64,000 nucleotides of DNA, from contig CAWJCN010000003.1 of assembly GCA_963841415.1 (NCBI GenBank), positions 248,001-312,000 on the forward strand. The letters run 5' to 3'. The notes beneath the pieces were generated by a model. The model saw only the letters and a program-made list of their open reading frames with translations, had not been told where the DNA came from and made no database searches. The stretch is from DASUAS01 sp963841415. Lineage in GTDB: Bacteria > Actinomycetota > Acidimicrobiia > IMCC26256 > DASPTH01. Positions within the stretch are counted from its first letter, which is position 1, and the number at the start of each line of letters is the position of its first letter. This document shows, piece by piece, positions 9,428 to 17,449 of this stretch. A program made the translations under genes and the position numbers.

Positions 9428-9950
9428 CTGCAGCCGATGCAGACCGGAGCGGCGACGGCCGCTCTCACGGTGATCCGCCGTCTCTCGGAAGGTCGCGACG
9501 TCGCCGAGGTCGCGATGCGAACCATCGTCGACGAACATCATTCCTGCGGCTCGGTGATCGGTGAGGACGGTCTCGGCGTTGTCGGGACCGGCGAGGAATG
9601 CGGCCTTGGCCAGGACCTCGGCTTGCCAACCGCGTCCGCTGAGCACGGTGACGCCGGCGACGCCGGTGACTGCGGGAACGCCGGTGCGGGGGTCGAATGG
9701 GCCTGCCTGATCACTGCAGCCGTCGTCCTCACGATGACGCTTGTTCGTGTTTGGTCGCCGCGCCGCGCCGCCCGGTCCAGCGCCGAGGACTCGGGCGCTC
9801 CCAACTGACCCCACGGCTGGCGACCCCCGACAGCAGCCGCTGTTGGGAGAACCGAAGCCTCCGTGCGGCCGATGAGAGCTATTCGAAGAACTATCTAAGA
9901 AGATGGTTGGAGTTCGCTGAGCCAAGCCGCTGAGTCGGTATGTTCCGCCG
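9428..9950 (-). other. Gene-free region containing an apbE remnant
   Basis: No intact gene fits here. The only recognisable content is the decayed apbE 3' portion (9482-9706, minus strand). The last 240 bases before the DUF2231-like gene are lower in GC near 9890 (a TATTCGAAGAACTATCTAAG stretch) and may carry its promoter. Confidence 0.5.
9482..9706 (-). pseudogene. apbE: FAD:protein FMN transferase remnant (C-terminal part)
   Basis: The minus-strand reading contains DPRTGVPAVTGVAGVTVL, then GRGWQAEVLAKAAFLAGPD and AAGMMFVDDG. This is the conserved DPRTG turn, VTV strand, A-E-xLAKAAF helix and C-terminal strand of ApbE flavin transferases. The N-terminal two thirds (FAD-binding part) and the original stop codon are missing. 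Intact ApbE flavinylates extracytoplasmic FMN-binding domains on Ser/Thr. Its position beside the ferric-reductase/NuoF-like set suggests it once served that cluster. Confidence 0.78.
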
Positions 9951-10481
9951 ATGCTCGCACTCACTTCGCTGGATGGGCTTCCCGCGCATGTGTTTCTCGT
10001 CCACATCCCGGTGGTCTTGATTCCGCTGGGGGCGCTCGGTGCCCTACTGATGCTGTGGCCCCGGATGCGTCAGATGATCGGCTGGTGGGTGTGCGGGATC
10101 CTCATAGTTGCCGGGATCGCGACCCAGCTCGCAATCGACTCAGGCCAAAGCCTGAAGGAGTACGTGCGAGAGAGCGCGCTCGTGCGCGATCACACCCGGA
10201 TCGGTGAGAACATCCGGCCCTGGCTCCTCTTTCTCTTCCTGGCCCTGGTTGGCGTGATGATCATCGACCGCACGCTTCGGCGGCGACACGAGACAAGTTC
10301 GCAGCGCGATCCACTCCGACTCGTTGGGATCACGTTGAGCGCTTTGAGCATCGTGTTCGCGGGATTCTCCGTCTACTGGATCTATCGGATCGGCCATTCC
10401 GGGTCGAAGGCGGTCTGGCAGCCAACCCAAACTCGAATCGACAACGGTGTCCGTCTAGGCGGCGACCGCGAGCGTCACTGA
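9951..10481 (+). CDS. DUF2231-like four-helix membrane protein
   Basis: A 176-residue protein with four membrane helices. It opens LPAHVFLVHIPVVLIPLGAL, matching the N-terminus of DUF2231 (L-P-x-H...VHFP/VxIPLG), with the conserved histidine ahead of helix 1. Other helices include WWVCGILIVAGIATQLAID and PWLLFLFLALVGVMIID. An acidic/basic loop (SALVRDHTRIGENIRP) lies between helices 2 and 3, as in the family. DUF2231 proteins are often found beside redox and cytochrome genes, consistent with the convergent redox operon, which it meets with a 7-base tail overlap. Biochemical role unknown. Confidence 0.75.
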   Translation: MLALTSLDGLPAHVFLVHIPVVLIPLGALGALLMLWPRMRQMIGWWVCGILIVAGIATQLAIDSGQSLKEYVRESALVRDHTRIGENIRPWLLFLFLALVGVMIIDRTLRRRHETSSQRDPLRLVGITLSALSIVFAGFSVYWIYRIGHSGSKAVWQPTQTRIDNGVRLGGDRERH

Positions 10482-10927
10482 TCTGCGCTCGGGCTACCGC
10501 TCGATGGTTCCTCGGAGACGACGGAGCGCTCGTGCAGCGCGCGTTCGACTGCGGCGCGGACCGAGGGGTTGGTGGCTAGCAGCGTGTCGAAGTGGTGGCG
10601 TGACAGGTAGGCAACGGCTACCGCGGTGACCGCGACCACCGTCGCCGAACGGCGGGCGGTGTCGTCGAGCAACGCGATGTCGCCGAAGTGCTCGCCCGGA
10701 CCGAGCCGCGCGAGCACCGCGTCGTCGTGGCGGACCTCCACCGCGCCCTCGAGCAGGACGACGATCTCGTCGCCGCGTTCACCCTCCTTCGAGAACACCA
10801 TGCCCTTCGGTTCGTACGCGAGCGTGGCGGTGCGGGCGAGGTCGTGGACCTCCTTCGGTGAGAGCGCGGCGAACAGCCTCGATGCCGCCAGCTGCCGTTC
10901 GAACGTGGCCTGGTGCTTGCCCCTCAC
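10475..10927 (-). CDS. Stand-alone cyclic-nucleotide-binding domain protein
   Basis: A 150-residue protein consisting almost entirely of a CRP-type cNMP-binding domain: LFAALSPKEVHDLARTA (entry helix), EGERGDEIVVLLEGAVEV, then LGPGEHFGDIALLDDTARRSATVVA, which holds the phosphate-binding FGD-I-ALL...RSATV cassette. There is no helix-turn-helix, so it is not a transcription factor; a regulatory subunit role is likelier. GTG 10927 overlaps the ferredoxin stop (GTGA) and has AAGGGG upstream. It is last in a coupled set with ferredoxin, NuoF-like and ferric-reductase-like genes, hinting at nucleotide-gated electron transfer. Confidence 0.87.
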   Translation of the reverse strand: MRGKHQATFERQLAASRLFAALSPKEVHDLARTATLAYEPKGMVFSKEGERGDEIVVLLEGAVEVRHDDAVLARLGPGEHFGDIALLDDTARRSATVVAVTAVAVAYLSRHHFDTLLATNPSVRAAVERALHERSVVSEEPSSGSPSADQ

Positions 10928-11133
10928 GCTCCATTCCCCTTCTCGAGCCGCAGCGCCAGGGACGGGCACGCGGTCACCGCCCGGCGGGCGTGGGCGAGTA
11001 GCGCCGGGGGGATGTCGCGCCCGTCGATGATCGGGTAGCCCCAGTCGTCGAGCCGTACCCACTCGGGGAAGAGCTCGGCGCAGATGCCGTGCCCGTCGCA
11101 CCTGATCATGTCGGCTGCGAGTCGCTTGCTCAT
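10924..11133 (-). CDS. Small ferredoxin (3Fe-4S/4Fe-4S type)
   Basis: A 69-residue protein with IRCDGHGICAELFPE and, near the C-terminus, AVTACPSLALRL. This is the C-x5-C...CP arrangement of single-cluster ferredoxins of the SoyB/P450-ferredoxin kind, in which a non-cysteine at the second position gives a 3Fe-4S cluster. ATG 11133 overlaps the NuoF-like gene by ATGA and the downstream cNMP-domain gene by GTGA, so all are co-translated. It probably relays electrons between the NuoF-like flavoprotein and the ferric-reductase-like membrane protein; that pairing is inferred from order. Confidence 0.85.
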   Translation of the reverse strand: MSKRLAADMIRCDGHGICAELFPEWVRLDDWGYPIIDGRDIPPALLAHARRAVTACPSLALRLEKGNGA

Positions 11134-12416
11134 CGCCAGCTCCGATCTCGTGTCGCCGTGTCGGGCAGCGGCAGCACCGGAGGGTGGGCCGTCGCCCCGC
11201 ACGGCCTCTTGCGTTCGTGCAGGACGTAGTCGTCCGCGAACACCGCGAGCGACGAGCGCACGAACCCGACGACTGCGTCGGGCATGTGGCACGCGCCGCG
11301 CCCGGCGACGTCGCCCAGCCAGCGTTCGACGGTGGCGACGGTTCCACGCGGCGCCCGTCCGTCGGCGAGGGCTTCGAGGGCGGACGCGATGGCGGCGAGT
11401 CCGTGCACGCAGGGTCCGCATTGGCCCGCGCTTTCCGACGCCAGGTAGCGCGCAACGCGTGCCGTCTCTACGACGCCGCAGCTCAGCATCGGGAGCGCGG
11501 CGACGACCCCACATCCGAGTGTCGCGCCGGCCTGGCGCAGCACCCCGTGTGCCAGAACCAGCCCCTCGGCGGCTTCGAGATCGAGCCAGGTGCCGAAGTA
11601 GCCGCCGACGAGCAGCGAGCCGAGCGGTTCGGTGGGTCCACCGGCCGACTCGATCACCCGGGTAAGCGGCGTACCGAGCGCAAACTCGTACACGCCGGGG
11701 CGAGCGACGGCACCCACCGTGGTGGTGAGGACGGACCCGGGCTCGTCGGTGGTGCCGACCGACCCGTACCACTCGGCTCCGAAACGCGCGACGAGCGCGA
11801 GGTTGGCGAGTGTCTCGACGTTCTGCACCAGGGTGGCCCGGCCGCGCACGCCCCGCTCGTACGGGCGTGGCGGCACCGAGATCGGCTTGGCATCGCCGCC
11901 GTTGAGGAACTTGACGACCGCGCTCTCTTCGCCTGCCACGTAGCGGCTCGGCACCACCGCGATCCGCCAGGCGCCGGGACGCGGCATCTCCCCGGCACGG
12001 GCGCGGAGGCCGACTTCGAGCGCGTCGCGGCCTGCGTCGTCGCCGCGGTCGACGACGAAGTGGATGTCCTCCGCGCCGACGGCCCGAGCCGCGACCGCGG
12101 CGCCGTCGATCACCAGGTGCGGCGCGTGTCGCAACAGTGCGCGGTCCTTGCGGCTCGCGGGCTCGCCCTCGGCCCCGTTTGCGACCACGACGGGATGGCG
12201 CCCGCCGTCGGCGACGGCCCGCAGCTTGCGGCCGGTCGGGAAGCCACCACCGCCACGGCCGCGCAGGCCGCTGCGCTCAACCATGGCGACGAACTCGGCG
12301 CGCTCGGCGCGCCGACGGAGCTCGGGGAGCGGACCGTAGCGCGCGACGTGGTCGTGGTGATCGCGCGGTGGTGCGGCGAGCAGGCGCGGCAGACCCGCTG
12401 ACGCATCGGTGCTCAT
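11130..12416 (-). CDS. NuoF-like flavoprotein (complex I 51-kDa family)
   Basis: A 428-residue protein with the FMN/NADH site SGLRGRGGGGFPTGRKL and NGAEGEPASRKDRALL, as in NuoF/HoxF/RnfC-like proteins. It continues with a SLBB-like middle (VGAVARPGVYEFALGTPL) and a C-terminal 4Fe-4S helical domain with ESAGQCGPCVHG and a later Cys in GRGACHMPDA. No other complex I genes are near. It is coupled to the upstream ferric-reductase-like gene (TGATG) and the downstream ferredoxin gene (ATGA). The likely reaction is NAD(P)H oxidation feeding the ferredoxin; NAD versus NADP cannot be told. Confidence 0.88.
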   Translation of the reverse strand: MSTDASAGLPRLLAAPPRDHHDHVARYGPLPELRRRAERAEFVAMVERSGLRGRGGGGFPTGRKLRAVADGGRHPVVVANGAEGEPASRKDRALLRHAPHLVIDGAAVAARAVGAEDIHFVVDRGDDAGRDALEVGLRARAGEMPRPGAWRIAVVPSRYVAGEESAVVKFLNGGDAKPISVPPRPYERGVRGRATLVQNVETLANLALVARFGAEWYGSVGTTDEPGSVLTTTVGAVARPGVYEFALGTPLTRVIESAGGPTEPLGSLLVGGYFGTWLDLEAAEGLVLAHGVLRQAGATLGCGVVAALPMLSCGVVETARVARYLASESAGQCGPCVHGLAAIASALEALADGRAPRGTVATVERWLGDVAGRGACHMPDAVVGFVRSSLAVFADDYVLHERKRPCGATAHPPVLPLPDTATRDRSWR

Positions 12417-13540
12417 CAGCCGCCGCCGCCGTCGTCGCCAGGCTGGATTCGAGGGCTGCGACCGACGTGCACGTCAGCGGCCATCACGCCGCGTTGCTGA
12501 TCGAGCTGCGTGAAGTCGATGTTCACCCGCCACGACGCCCCGCCTGGGCCTGGCATGTCGGCGATCACCTGCGCCGAGCCCAGACCGACCACGGCACCTC
12601 GATACGAGTTGGTGCCGTCGGACAGGGTGACCGTGCCCGAGCTCATCGCGACGCCGCCGTCGGAGAGAGGCGTGCCGGTGAGCTCGACGTCGACGCTGCC
12701 GGTCGCACCGTTCGACAAAGTGCCGGTGAGACTCAGCACCACTTGCCCCTTCGCGTCGGCCGCACCCTCGTGCAGCGTGCCCTGAGCGGTGGCATCGAAC
12801 CCGGCCGCCGGGAACGTGCCGGCCGACGCCGGCGTGGAGTTGCCTCCGGACCCCGACGCGGTGGCCCCGGCCGTGCCCGACCCCGTGGTGCCCGACACCG
12901 CGGCGAGGACGCTGTCAGGCGTCCCGGCCTTGCGGGCCCACCCATCCGCAAGCGGACCCGAGACCAACCAGATGACGAGCAGCACTGGGGCGACCGTCAC
13001 CGCGGCGAAACCGAGCGCGCGCCCGCCCGGGCGCGACGCAAGGCCGGCACCGACGCGCAGTCCGGCGGCGACCAGCACCGCGACGACGCATACGGCCGTG
13101 AACGCCAGTACCAGTCCCGTCCTCGTGTCCGAGCCGGTACCGAGACCGTGCAACACCGCGACCGGCCAGCACGCGTATGCAAGCCAGTGCACCAATCGCC
13201 AAGTCGCGAAGCCGATCCGGTGACGCACCAGGCTGGTCACCACGAGCGCGATCAGCAGGTCGAAGGCGACAGCGCCGAGGCCAAGCCAGAACGGCCGGTA
13301 CGCAGACACGAAGGGAATCACCACGTCGATCCAGCGGATCGGCGCGAACGAGTCGACGACGACCGTCACCACGTGGATGGCCAGGAACACGAGTACCAGC
13401 AGCGAGACATTGCGGTGCACGAACTCGACAACGAAGCGCGGCCAGACAGGACTGCTCCAACGGAACGATGTCAGGATCCCGAGTAGCACGCTCGCGGTGA
13501 GAAACCCGAGGGTGACGACACCCGTCAGCACGCGCGACAT
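12416..13540 (-). CDS. Ferric-reductase-like membrane protein with C-terminal beta domain
   Basis: A 374-residue protein. The first 210 residues hold about six helices of the ferric-reductase-like transmembrane (cytochrome b) fold. Candidate haem histidines are in EFVHRNVSLLVLVFLAIHVV (two His on one helix) and in VHWLAYACWPVAVLHGLGTG. A Ser/Gly/Thr-rich linker (TGSGTAGATASGSGG) leads to a roughly 120-residue extracytoplasmic beta domain (LSLTGTLSNGATGSVDVELT, SWRVNIDFTQLDQQ). I see no Ser/Thr-Gly-Ala-Thr flavinylation site, so FMN attachment by ApbE is not supported here. It heads the coupled redox operon. Confidence 0.82.
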   Translation of the reverse strand: MSRVLTGVVTLGFLTASVLLGILTSFRWSSPVWPRFVVEFVHRNVSLLVLVFLAIHVVTVVVDSFAPIRWIDVVIPFVSAYRPFWLGLGAVAFDLLIALVVTSLVRHRIGFATWRLVHWLAYACWPVAVLHGLGTGSDTRTGLVLAFTAVCVVAVLVAAGLRVGAGLASRPGGRALGFAAVTVAPVLLVIWLVSGPLADGWARKAGTPDSVLAAVSGTTGSGTAGATASGSGGNSTPASAGTFPAAGFDATAQGTLHEGAADAKGQVVLSLTGTLSNGATGSVDVELTGTPLSDGGVAMSSGTVTLSDGTNSYRGAVVGLGSAQVIADMPGPGGASWRVNIDFTQLDQQRGVMAADVHVGRSPRIQPGDDGGGG

Positions 13541-13599
13541 ACCACGTCACCGTGCCACCGGAAAGCGCGAGCACCGGATTCACAAGCGCCCTGACGCGG

Positions 13600-13914
13600 C
13601 TACGACCCGCCCGAGCGCGTGTGGCGCTGCGGCGGATACGTGACGGGGGGCGCGGTCTGCACCGGCTGCGTGGGTTGAACAGGCGACGCCGACGTCGAAC
13701 CGCCATCGGTCACGGCAGGCGACGTCGCCGGAGGTGCGGTCGCCACCGGTGTGTTCACCGACGGGGCACTGCTTCCGGAGGACGAAGACGCCCGCTCGGC
13801 GAAGAACAACGAGAACGCAGCGACGAGCGCAACCCCGGAGCCGGCAACCCAGCGCGTCGTCGACGAGATTCGGCGCATGCCGTTGTCGCGGTCCGCGGGT
13901 CGTTGTGGTGCCAC
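13600..13914 (-). CDS. Small membrane-anchored Pro/Thr/Ser-rich protein
   Basis: A protein of about 104 residues with one hydrophobic segment (WVAGSGVALVAAFSLFFA) and a low-complexity extracytoplasmic tail rich in Ser, Thr, Pro and Val (PVATAPPATSPAVTDGG). It lies upstream of the ferric-reductase-like gene on the same strand with a 59-base gap, so it may be the first gene of that operon. Internal ATG 13878 (MRRISSTTRW) gives a tidier N-terminus than GTG 13914. No family recognised; low complexity makes the call moderate. Confidence 0.55.
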   Translation of the reverse strand: MAPQRPADRDNGMRRISSTTRWVAGSGVALVAAFSLFFAERASSSSGSSAPSVNTPVATAPPATSPAVTDGGSTSASPVQPTQPVQTAPPVTYPPQRHTRSGGS

Positions 13915-14172
13915 GCGCCCCCGTTCAATCGTTCAATACCGGCGGGAGGAGCAGCCGGCGATCCAACAGTACGAGCGGCGGGTTAACGCCCAGCAAGAAC
14001 AGCGCGAGAACTTTGAGTGCGAGTGGACACGCACAGCGCTGCAAGCGAACAGACGCGCCGGCCGTGTGGTTCGGAATTCTGCGGATCAACACCCCGGTGT
14101 CACCTCGCCGACACCTGTCGGTCACTTCTCCTGGAAAGGCTCCCAGGGTCACCCGACTCTCGGAGGGAAATG

Positions 14173-15348
14173 ATGAGGAGACTCAGGATCTGGCGACGGC
14201 TCGTCGCTGTCGGAGCATGTGCAGCAGCTGCGGTCACGCTCGCGTCGGTCCCGGCCGGGGCCGACGGCCGGCGCGCCGGCGACGGGAGGGAAGGACGCGA
14301 GGGCGGACGCTCGTCCACGCTCGCGGTCTACGGCGACTCGCCGTACGGCACGTCGAACGCCGACACCGCCCAGTTCGATGCCACCCCGGCGTTCATCGAC
14401 ACCATCAACGCCGACCCCGACGTCAGCCGCGTGCTGCACGTGGGCGACATCCACTCGGGCAAGCAGTTCTGCACCGAGGCCTATGACCAGTCGATCTTCG
14501 ACGCCTGGACCCGCTTCGACGACCCGCTCGTCTACACGCCCGGCGACAACGAGTGGACCGACTGCCACAAAGCCGCCGAAGGCGGCGGCGACCCCGCCGA
14601 CTACGCCCTGGGCGACCCGGCGGCGAACCTCGACCTTGTGCGGTCGATCTTCTTCGCGCACCCGGGCCTGACGCTCGGTGCACACCCGCAACTGGTCCTG
14701 TCGCAGAAGTTCGCCTACAACCGGCGCTACCCGACCGACGCCCAGTATGGAGAGAACGCGCTCTGGGTCCAGTCGGGCAGCCTGTTCGTGACGATCAACC
14801 TGCCTGGGGGCTCCAACAACGACCAAGACATCTGGTTCGGCGCCGCCGCCGAAACCCCGGCCCAGACGCAGGAGCGCACCGAGCGCACCGGCGCCGACCT
14901 GCGCTGGCTCGACACCGCCTTCACCCTGGCGAAGTTTCTGCACGTCAAGGGAGTGGTGATCGGCGCCCAGGCCGACATGTGGGACCCGGAGAAGGGCGCT
15001 GCCCACCAGAGCGGCTACGAGCCCTTCGTGCAGGCGATCGCCGACCACACCACCGACTTCGGGCGTCCGGTCCTGATGTTCAACGGTGACTCGCACGTGT
15101 ACCGCTCCGACAACCCGCTCGTCGCGGGCGCGCCGTGCGAGACCGAAGGCGGCGCGTGCGCACTCGACGACTACACCATCCACCCCAACGGCTACAACGT
15201 CCCAAACTTCCACCGAGTCGTCGTGCACGGCAGCACAGCACCGATGGAATGGCTCAAGCTCACCGTCGACCCATCGACCAACGCGCCCAACGGCCCGACG
15301 AGCATCGGTCCCTTCAGCTGGACCCGCCAGACCCAAGTGCTGCCGTAG
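14173..15348 (+). CDS. Secreted metallophosphoesterase-like protein
   Basis: About 391 residues. A Sec signal (LVAVGACAAAAVTLASVPAG) is followed by calcineurin-like motifs in order: LAVYGDSPYG, VLHVGDIHSGK, VYTPGDNEWTDCH, and near the end MFNGDSHVYR. These correspond to the D-x-H/GD/GDN-E/GH-x-H metal sites, with Ser and Asp variations at the first and last sites. Two ATGs are adjacent; GGAGG spacing favours 14173 over 14170, and the open frame upstream is not coding-like. The likely role is phosphoester hydrolysis outside the cell, possibly phosphate scavenging. A strong hairpin follows the stop. Confidence 0.85.
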   Translation: MRRLRIWRRLVAVGACAAAAVTLASVPAGADGRRAGDGREGREGGRSSTLAVYGDSPYGTSNADTAQFDATPAFIDTINADPDVSRVLHVGDIHSGKQFCTEAYDQSIFDAWTRFDDPLVYTPGDNEWTDCHKAAEGGGDPADYALGDPAANLDLVRSIFFAHPGLTLGAHPQLVLSQKFAYNRRYPTDAQYGENALWVQSGSLFVTINLPGGSNNDQDIWFGAAAETPAQTQERTERTGADLRWLDTAFTLAKFLHVKGVVIGAQADMWDPEKGAAHQSGYEPFVQAIADHTTDFGRPVLMFNGDSHVYRSDNPLVAGAPCETEGGACALDDYTIHPNGYNVPNFHRVVVHGSTAPMEWLKLTVDPSTNAPNGPTSIGPFSWTRQTQVLP

Positions 15349-15368
15349 CTGAAACCATCTACCGACGG

Positions 15369-15400
15369 CCCCTCGCTCGGCGCGCCGACCTGGCGAGGGG
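15369..15400 (+). terminator. Probable hairpin terminator after phosphoesterase
   Basis: CCCCTCGC at 15369-15376 pairs with GCGAGGGG at 15393-15400 around a GC-rich loop, 20 bases after the stop codon. There is no long T run, as is common in high-GC actinobacteria. Confidence 0.6.
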
Positions 15401-15588
15401 TCTGTCGCGCACGCGAGAGGAGCACGGCGCGCGCGCGGGCTCCTCGTCTGAAGGGCGAGCACGCGCACACGGTGCGCGCGCTCGCTTCGGTCAACCGAAC
15501 GGGCGGGCGCAACGCATGAGATGCACCTCTACGGTGACGCGGTCCGAAGTTCGCGCCTGGGGACGCGCTCGCAGCAGGCGGTAGTGGC

Positions 15589-15774
15589 TCAGTTTGCGAT
15601 CGAAGCGAATGCCCAGTCCTTGTCGTCGTGGCCCTGGATCTCCGTGATCAGTCCATCCGTGACGACGTAGACCTGGTAGAAGCTGCCCGGGTCGCGCGGG
15701 GTGGTGTTCGGGTCGGGCCATTCGAGCTCGAGCAAACACGCGACGCCACGCGGGCAGCCAACGACAGGTGCTCC
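15589..15774 (-). pseudogene. C-terminal fragment of a SnoaL/NTF2-like protein
   Basis: A minus-strand frame bounded by stops reads CLLELEWPDPNTTPRDPG, SFYQVYVVTDGLITEIQGHD and DWAFASIAN-stop. The strand-turn-strand pattern and the V-x-DG-L-I-x-E-I segment are typical of the last strands of SnoaL-like NTF2-fold proteins. There is no start codon, and the frame is cut by a TGA shared with the adjacent lipoprotein gene. It is a roughly 60-codon remnant. Confidence 0.6.
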
Positions 15775-16200
15775 TCATCCGTCGAAGCTGCCGTTATCCG
15801 GCACCTTGCCAGTGAGCGACGTTTTGCACTTGTCATCGATGAACTTCGTGAAGCGCTTCCGCGCCGCGACGATCGGGGGAGCGCTCGGACCGCCGCCGTA
15901 GGGCGGATCGGCGAGGCTCTTCACGAGAGTGTCGGCGTCGGGTTTGATGCGTTGCGTGTCCTTGTCGGGACTGTTCACATTGTCGACGGTGTGCACGAGA
16001 TCGTCGAAGAGGTTCTGTGCCTCGGACGCGTCCTTGCCGTTGATCGAGTCTTGCAAGGCCTTTGCCTTGTCGCAGAACGTCGGCTCGTCGCTGCCGAATG
16101 AGGAGCCTTCTTTTCCGCAGGACGACACGACCAGAGCGATACCAGTGATCACCAGCGCCGCGACCGCGGTTCTCCGGACCCGCCCAACGCCTACGCTCAC
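15775..16200 (-). CDS. Putative lipoprotein
   Basis: A 141-residue protein starting MSVGVGRVRRTAVAALVI, with a lipobox-like LVVSSC that places the lipidated cysteine near residue 28. The mature part is mostly helical and polar, with Cys pairs (FCDKAKALQDSI and DDKCKTSLTG) that could form a disulfide. I recognise no named family. It is divergent from the secreted gene at 16293, with 92 bases between starts. Export and lipid anchoring are well supported; function is not. Confidence 0.75.
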   Translation of the reverse strand: MSVGVGRVRRTAVAALVITGIALVVSSCGKEGSSFGSDEPTFCDKAKALQDSINGKDASEAQNLFDDLVHTVDNVNSPDKDTQRIKPDADTLVKSLADPPYGGGPSAPPIVAARKRFTKFIDDKCKTSLTGKVPDNGSFDG

Positions 16201-16292
16201 ACCCGACCCATCGATGATCCGACCGGTGACCGCTGGATCGTACGTTCATGACGCAGTAGGGTCAATCGTAGGGTGACCGGAGGGGGCGGGCG

Positions 16293-16901
16293 GTGCAGAG
16301 GAGTCCTTCGAATCGTTCCTTCGTGACGTACGTAATCGTCGCGTGGGTGATCGGGGCCACGATCGTGAGCAGCGGTGGCTCGGCGGTCGCGGCAGCGACG
16401 AAGCCGAAGCCTCCCAGCGCTTCGAAGGGTGACGACGGCACGTACGCGTGCAGCCTGCTCACCAGGGCTGAGATCGCCTCGGCCATCGGTCGAGCGGCTG
16501 CCAAGCCGATGAGGTCCGGCGGAGGGCCACCCGTCGGTCCGAACCCGGCGACGAGCAAATGCGCCATGTACGTGAAGGGCACGGCGCGAAGCACGATCGT
16601 GAGTTGGACCGTCGATCGCTTCAAGACTCCAGCCGCGGCGGCAGCCGACGCGGCTGCGTCGAATGTGTTCCCGGCCAACGCAACGCCGGTGGCAGGCGTC
16701 GGCACGCGGGCAGTTGCCGACGCCACGCCCGGTAGCGAGGTCGGCACGATCCTCGCGGGCTCCTCGTTGATCACAATCGGGTACCAGGACGGCAACCAGA
16801 CACTGGAAGAAGTGGGCAACGACGCGAAGGCGGGAGTGGAGAACCCGCAGCACCTCGCCGTCTACGAGGCGCTGGTCCGCGCGATCGGCAAACACCTCTG
16901 A
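16293..16901 (+). CDS. Secreted DUF3558-like protein
   Basis: A 202-residue exported protein whose signal is YVIVAWVIGATIVSSGGSAV. The mature domain begins with CSLLTRAEIASAIGRA, a pattern seen in DUF3558-type actinobacterial secreted and lipoproteins (CxLLT-x-E/D-v-xxalG). A second Cys (SKCAMYV) probably pairs with the first. GTG 16293 is preceded by GGAGGGGG. The pseudogene at 16921-17393 carries a similar CVLITKADVTTAFAK motif, so this locus has held paralogues of one secreted family. Ligand unknown. Confidence 0.7.
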   Translation: MQRSPSNRSFVTYVIVAWVIGATIVSSGGSAVAAATKPKPPSASKGDDGTYACSLLTRAEIASAIGRAAAKPMRSGGGPPVGPNPATSKCAMYVKGTARSTIVSWTVDRFKTPAAAAADAAASNVFPANATPVAGVGTRAVADATPGSEVGTILAGSSLITIGYQDGNQTLEEVGNDAKAGVENPQHLAVYEALVRAIGKHL

Positions 16902-16920
16902 GGGTTGCCGCAGACCGTCG

Positions 16921-17393
16921 TCACGGGCTTGCAGGGTGCTGAAAAATCGGCTCTTTGAGGGGCTGATCCTCTCGAGAGCGTCGAGGGCGTCGCGCACCAC
17001 CTGGGCGTTGCTCGGATTTGGTTCTTGGAGCGCCTTCGTCTTGCCGATCTTGACCGTCTTCCCTGGCTGCCCCCTGGGAGGCTCGGGACCTCTTCCTGTT
17101 GGGGGAGGTCTTCACCAGCACCGAGCCGCCGACGGAGCCTGGCAAGGTGAAGGTCGTGGAGCGTTGGTGCCCTGCCCGCCCTGGCTGGCGTCCTTCCCAC
17201 GTATGGGATCGACGACCGTCGTCAGTTGGAGCGACGGCTCGAGCTTCGCGAACGCCGTCGTGACGTCGGCCTTCGTGATAAGCACGCACGCGTCGGCAAT
17301 TTTCTTCGACGCCGCGGCGGCTGGACCGGCCAACTGCGCGCCTGCGAACCCAGGACGGCGATCAAGAACCGTGATCATGGAGAACCTTCGCAT
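16921..17393 (-). pseudogene. Frame-broken paralogue of the DUF3558-like secreted protein
   Basis: Coding sequence switches frame several times. Frame a reads ADACVLITKADVTTAFAKLE and TTVVDPIRGKDASQGG. Frame b then reads TTFTLPGSVGGSVLVKTS. A further shift gives KTVKIGKTKALQEPNPSNAQ and VVRDALDALERI. Each piece resembles ordinary coding sequence and the pieces are collinear, so one gene with at least two indels is the simplest reading. The start of the family (CxLIT) and the end (NPxxxxVxxAL) resemble the intact neighbour at 16293. It could also be an assembly error. Confidence 0.7.
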
Positions 17394-17449
17394 CAGACTC
17401 CTCGGCGCGGGTTCGGTCGGTCATCCAGGTCAAGCGCGCGAAACGTGCT

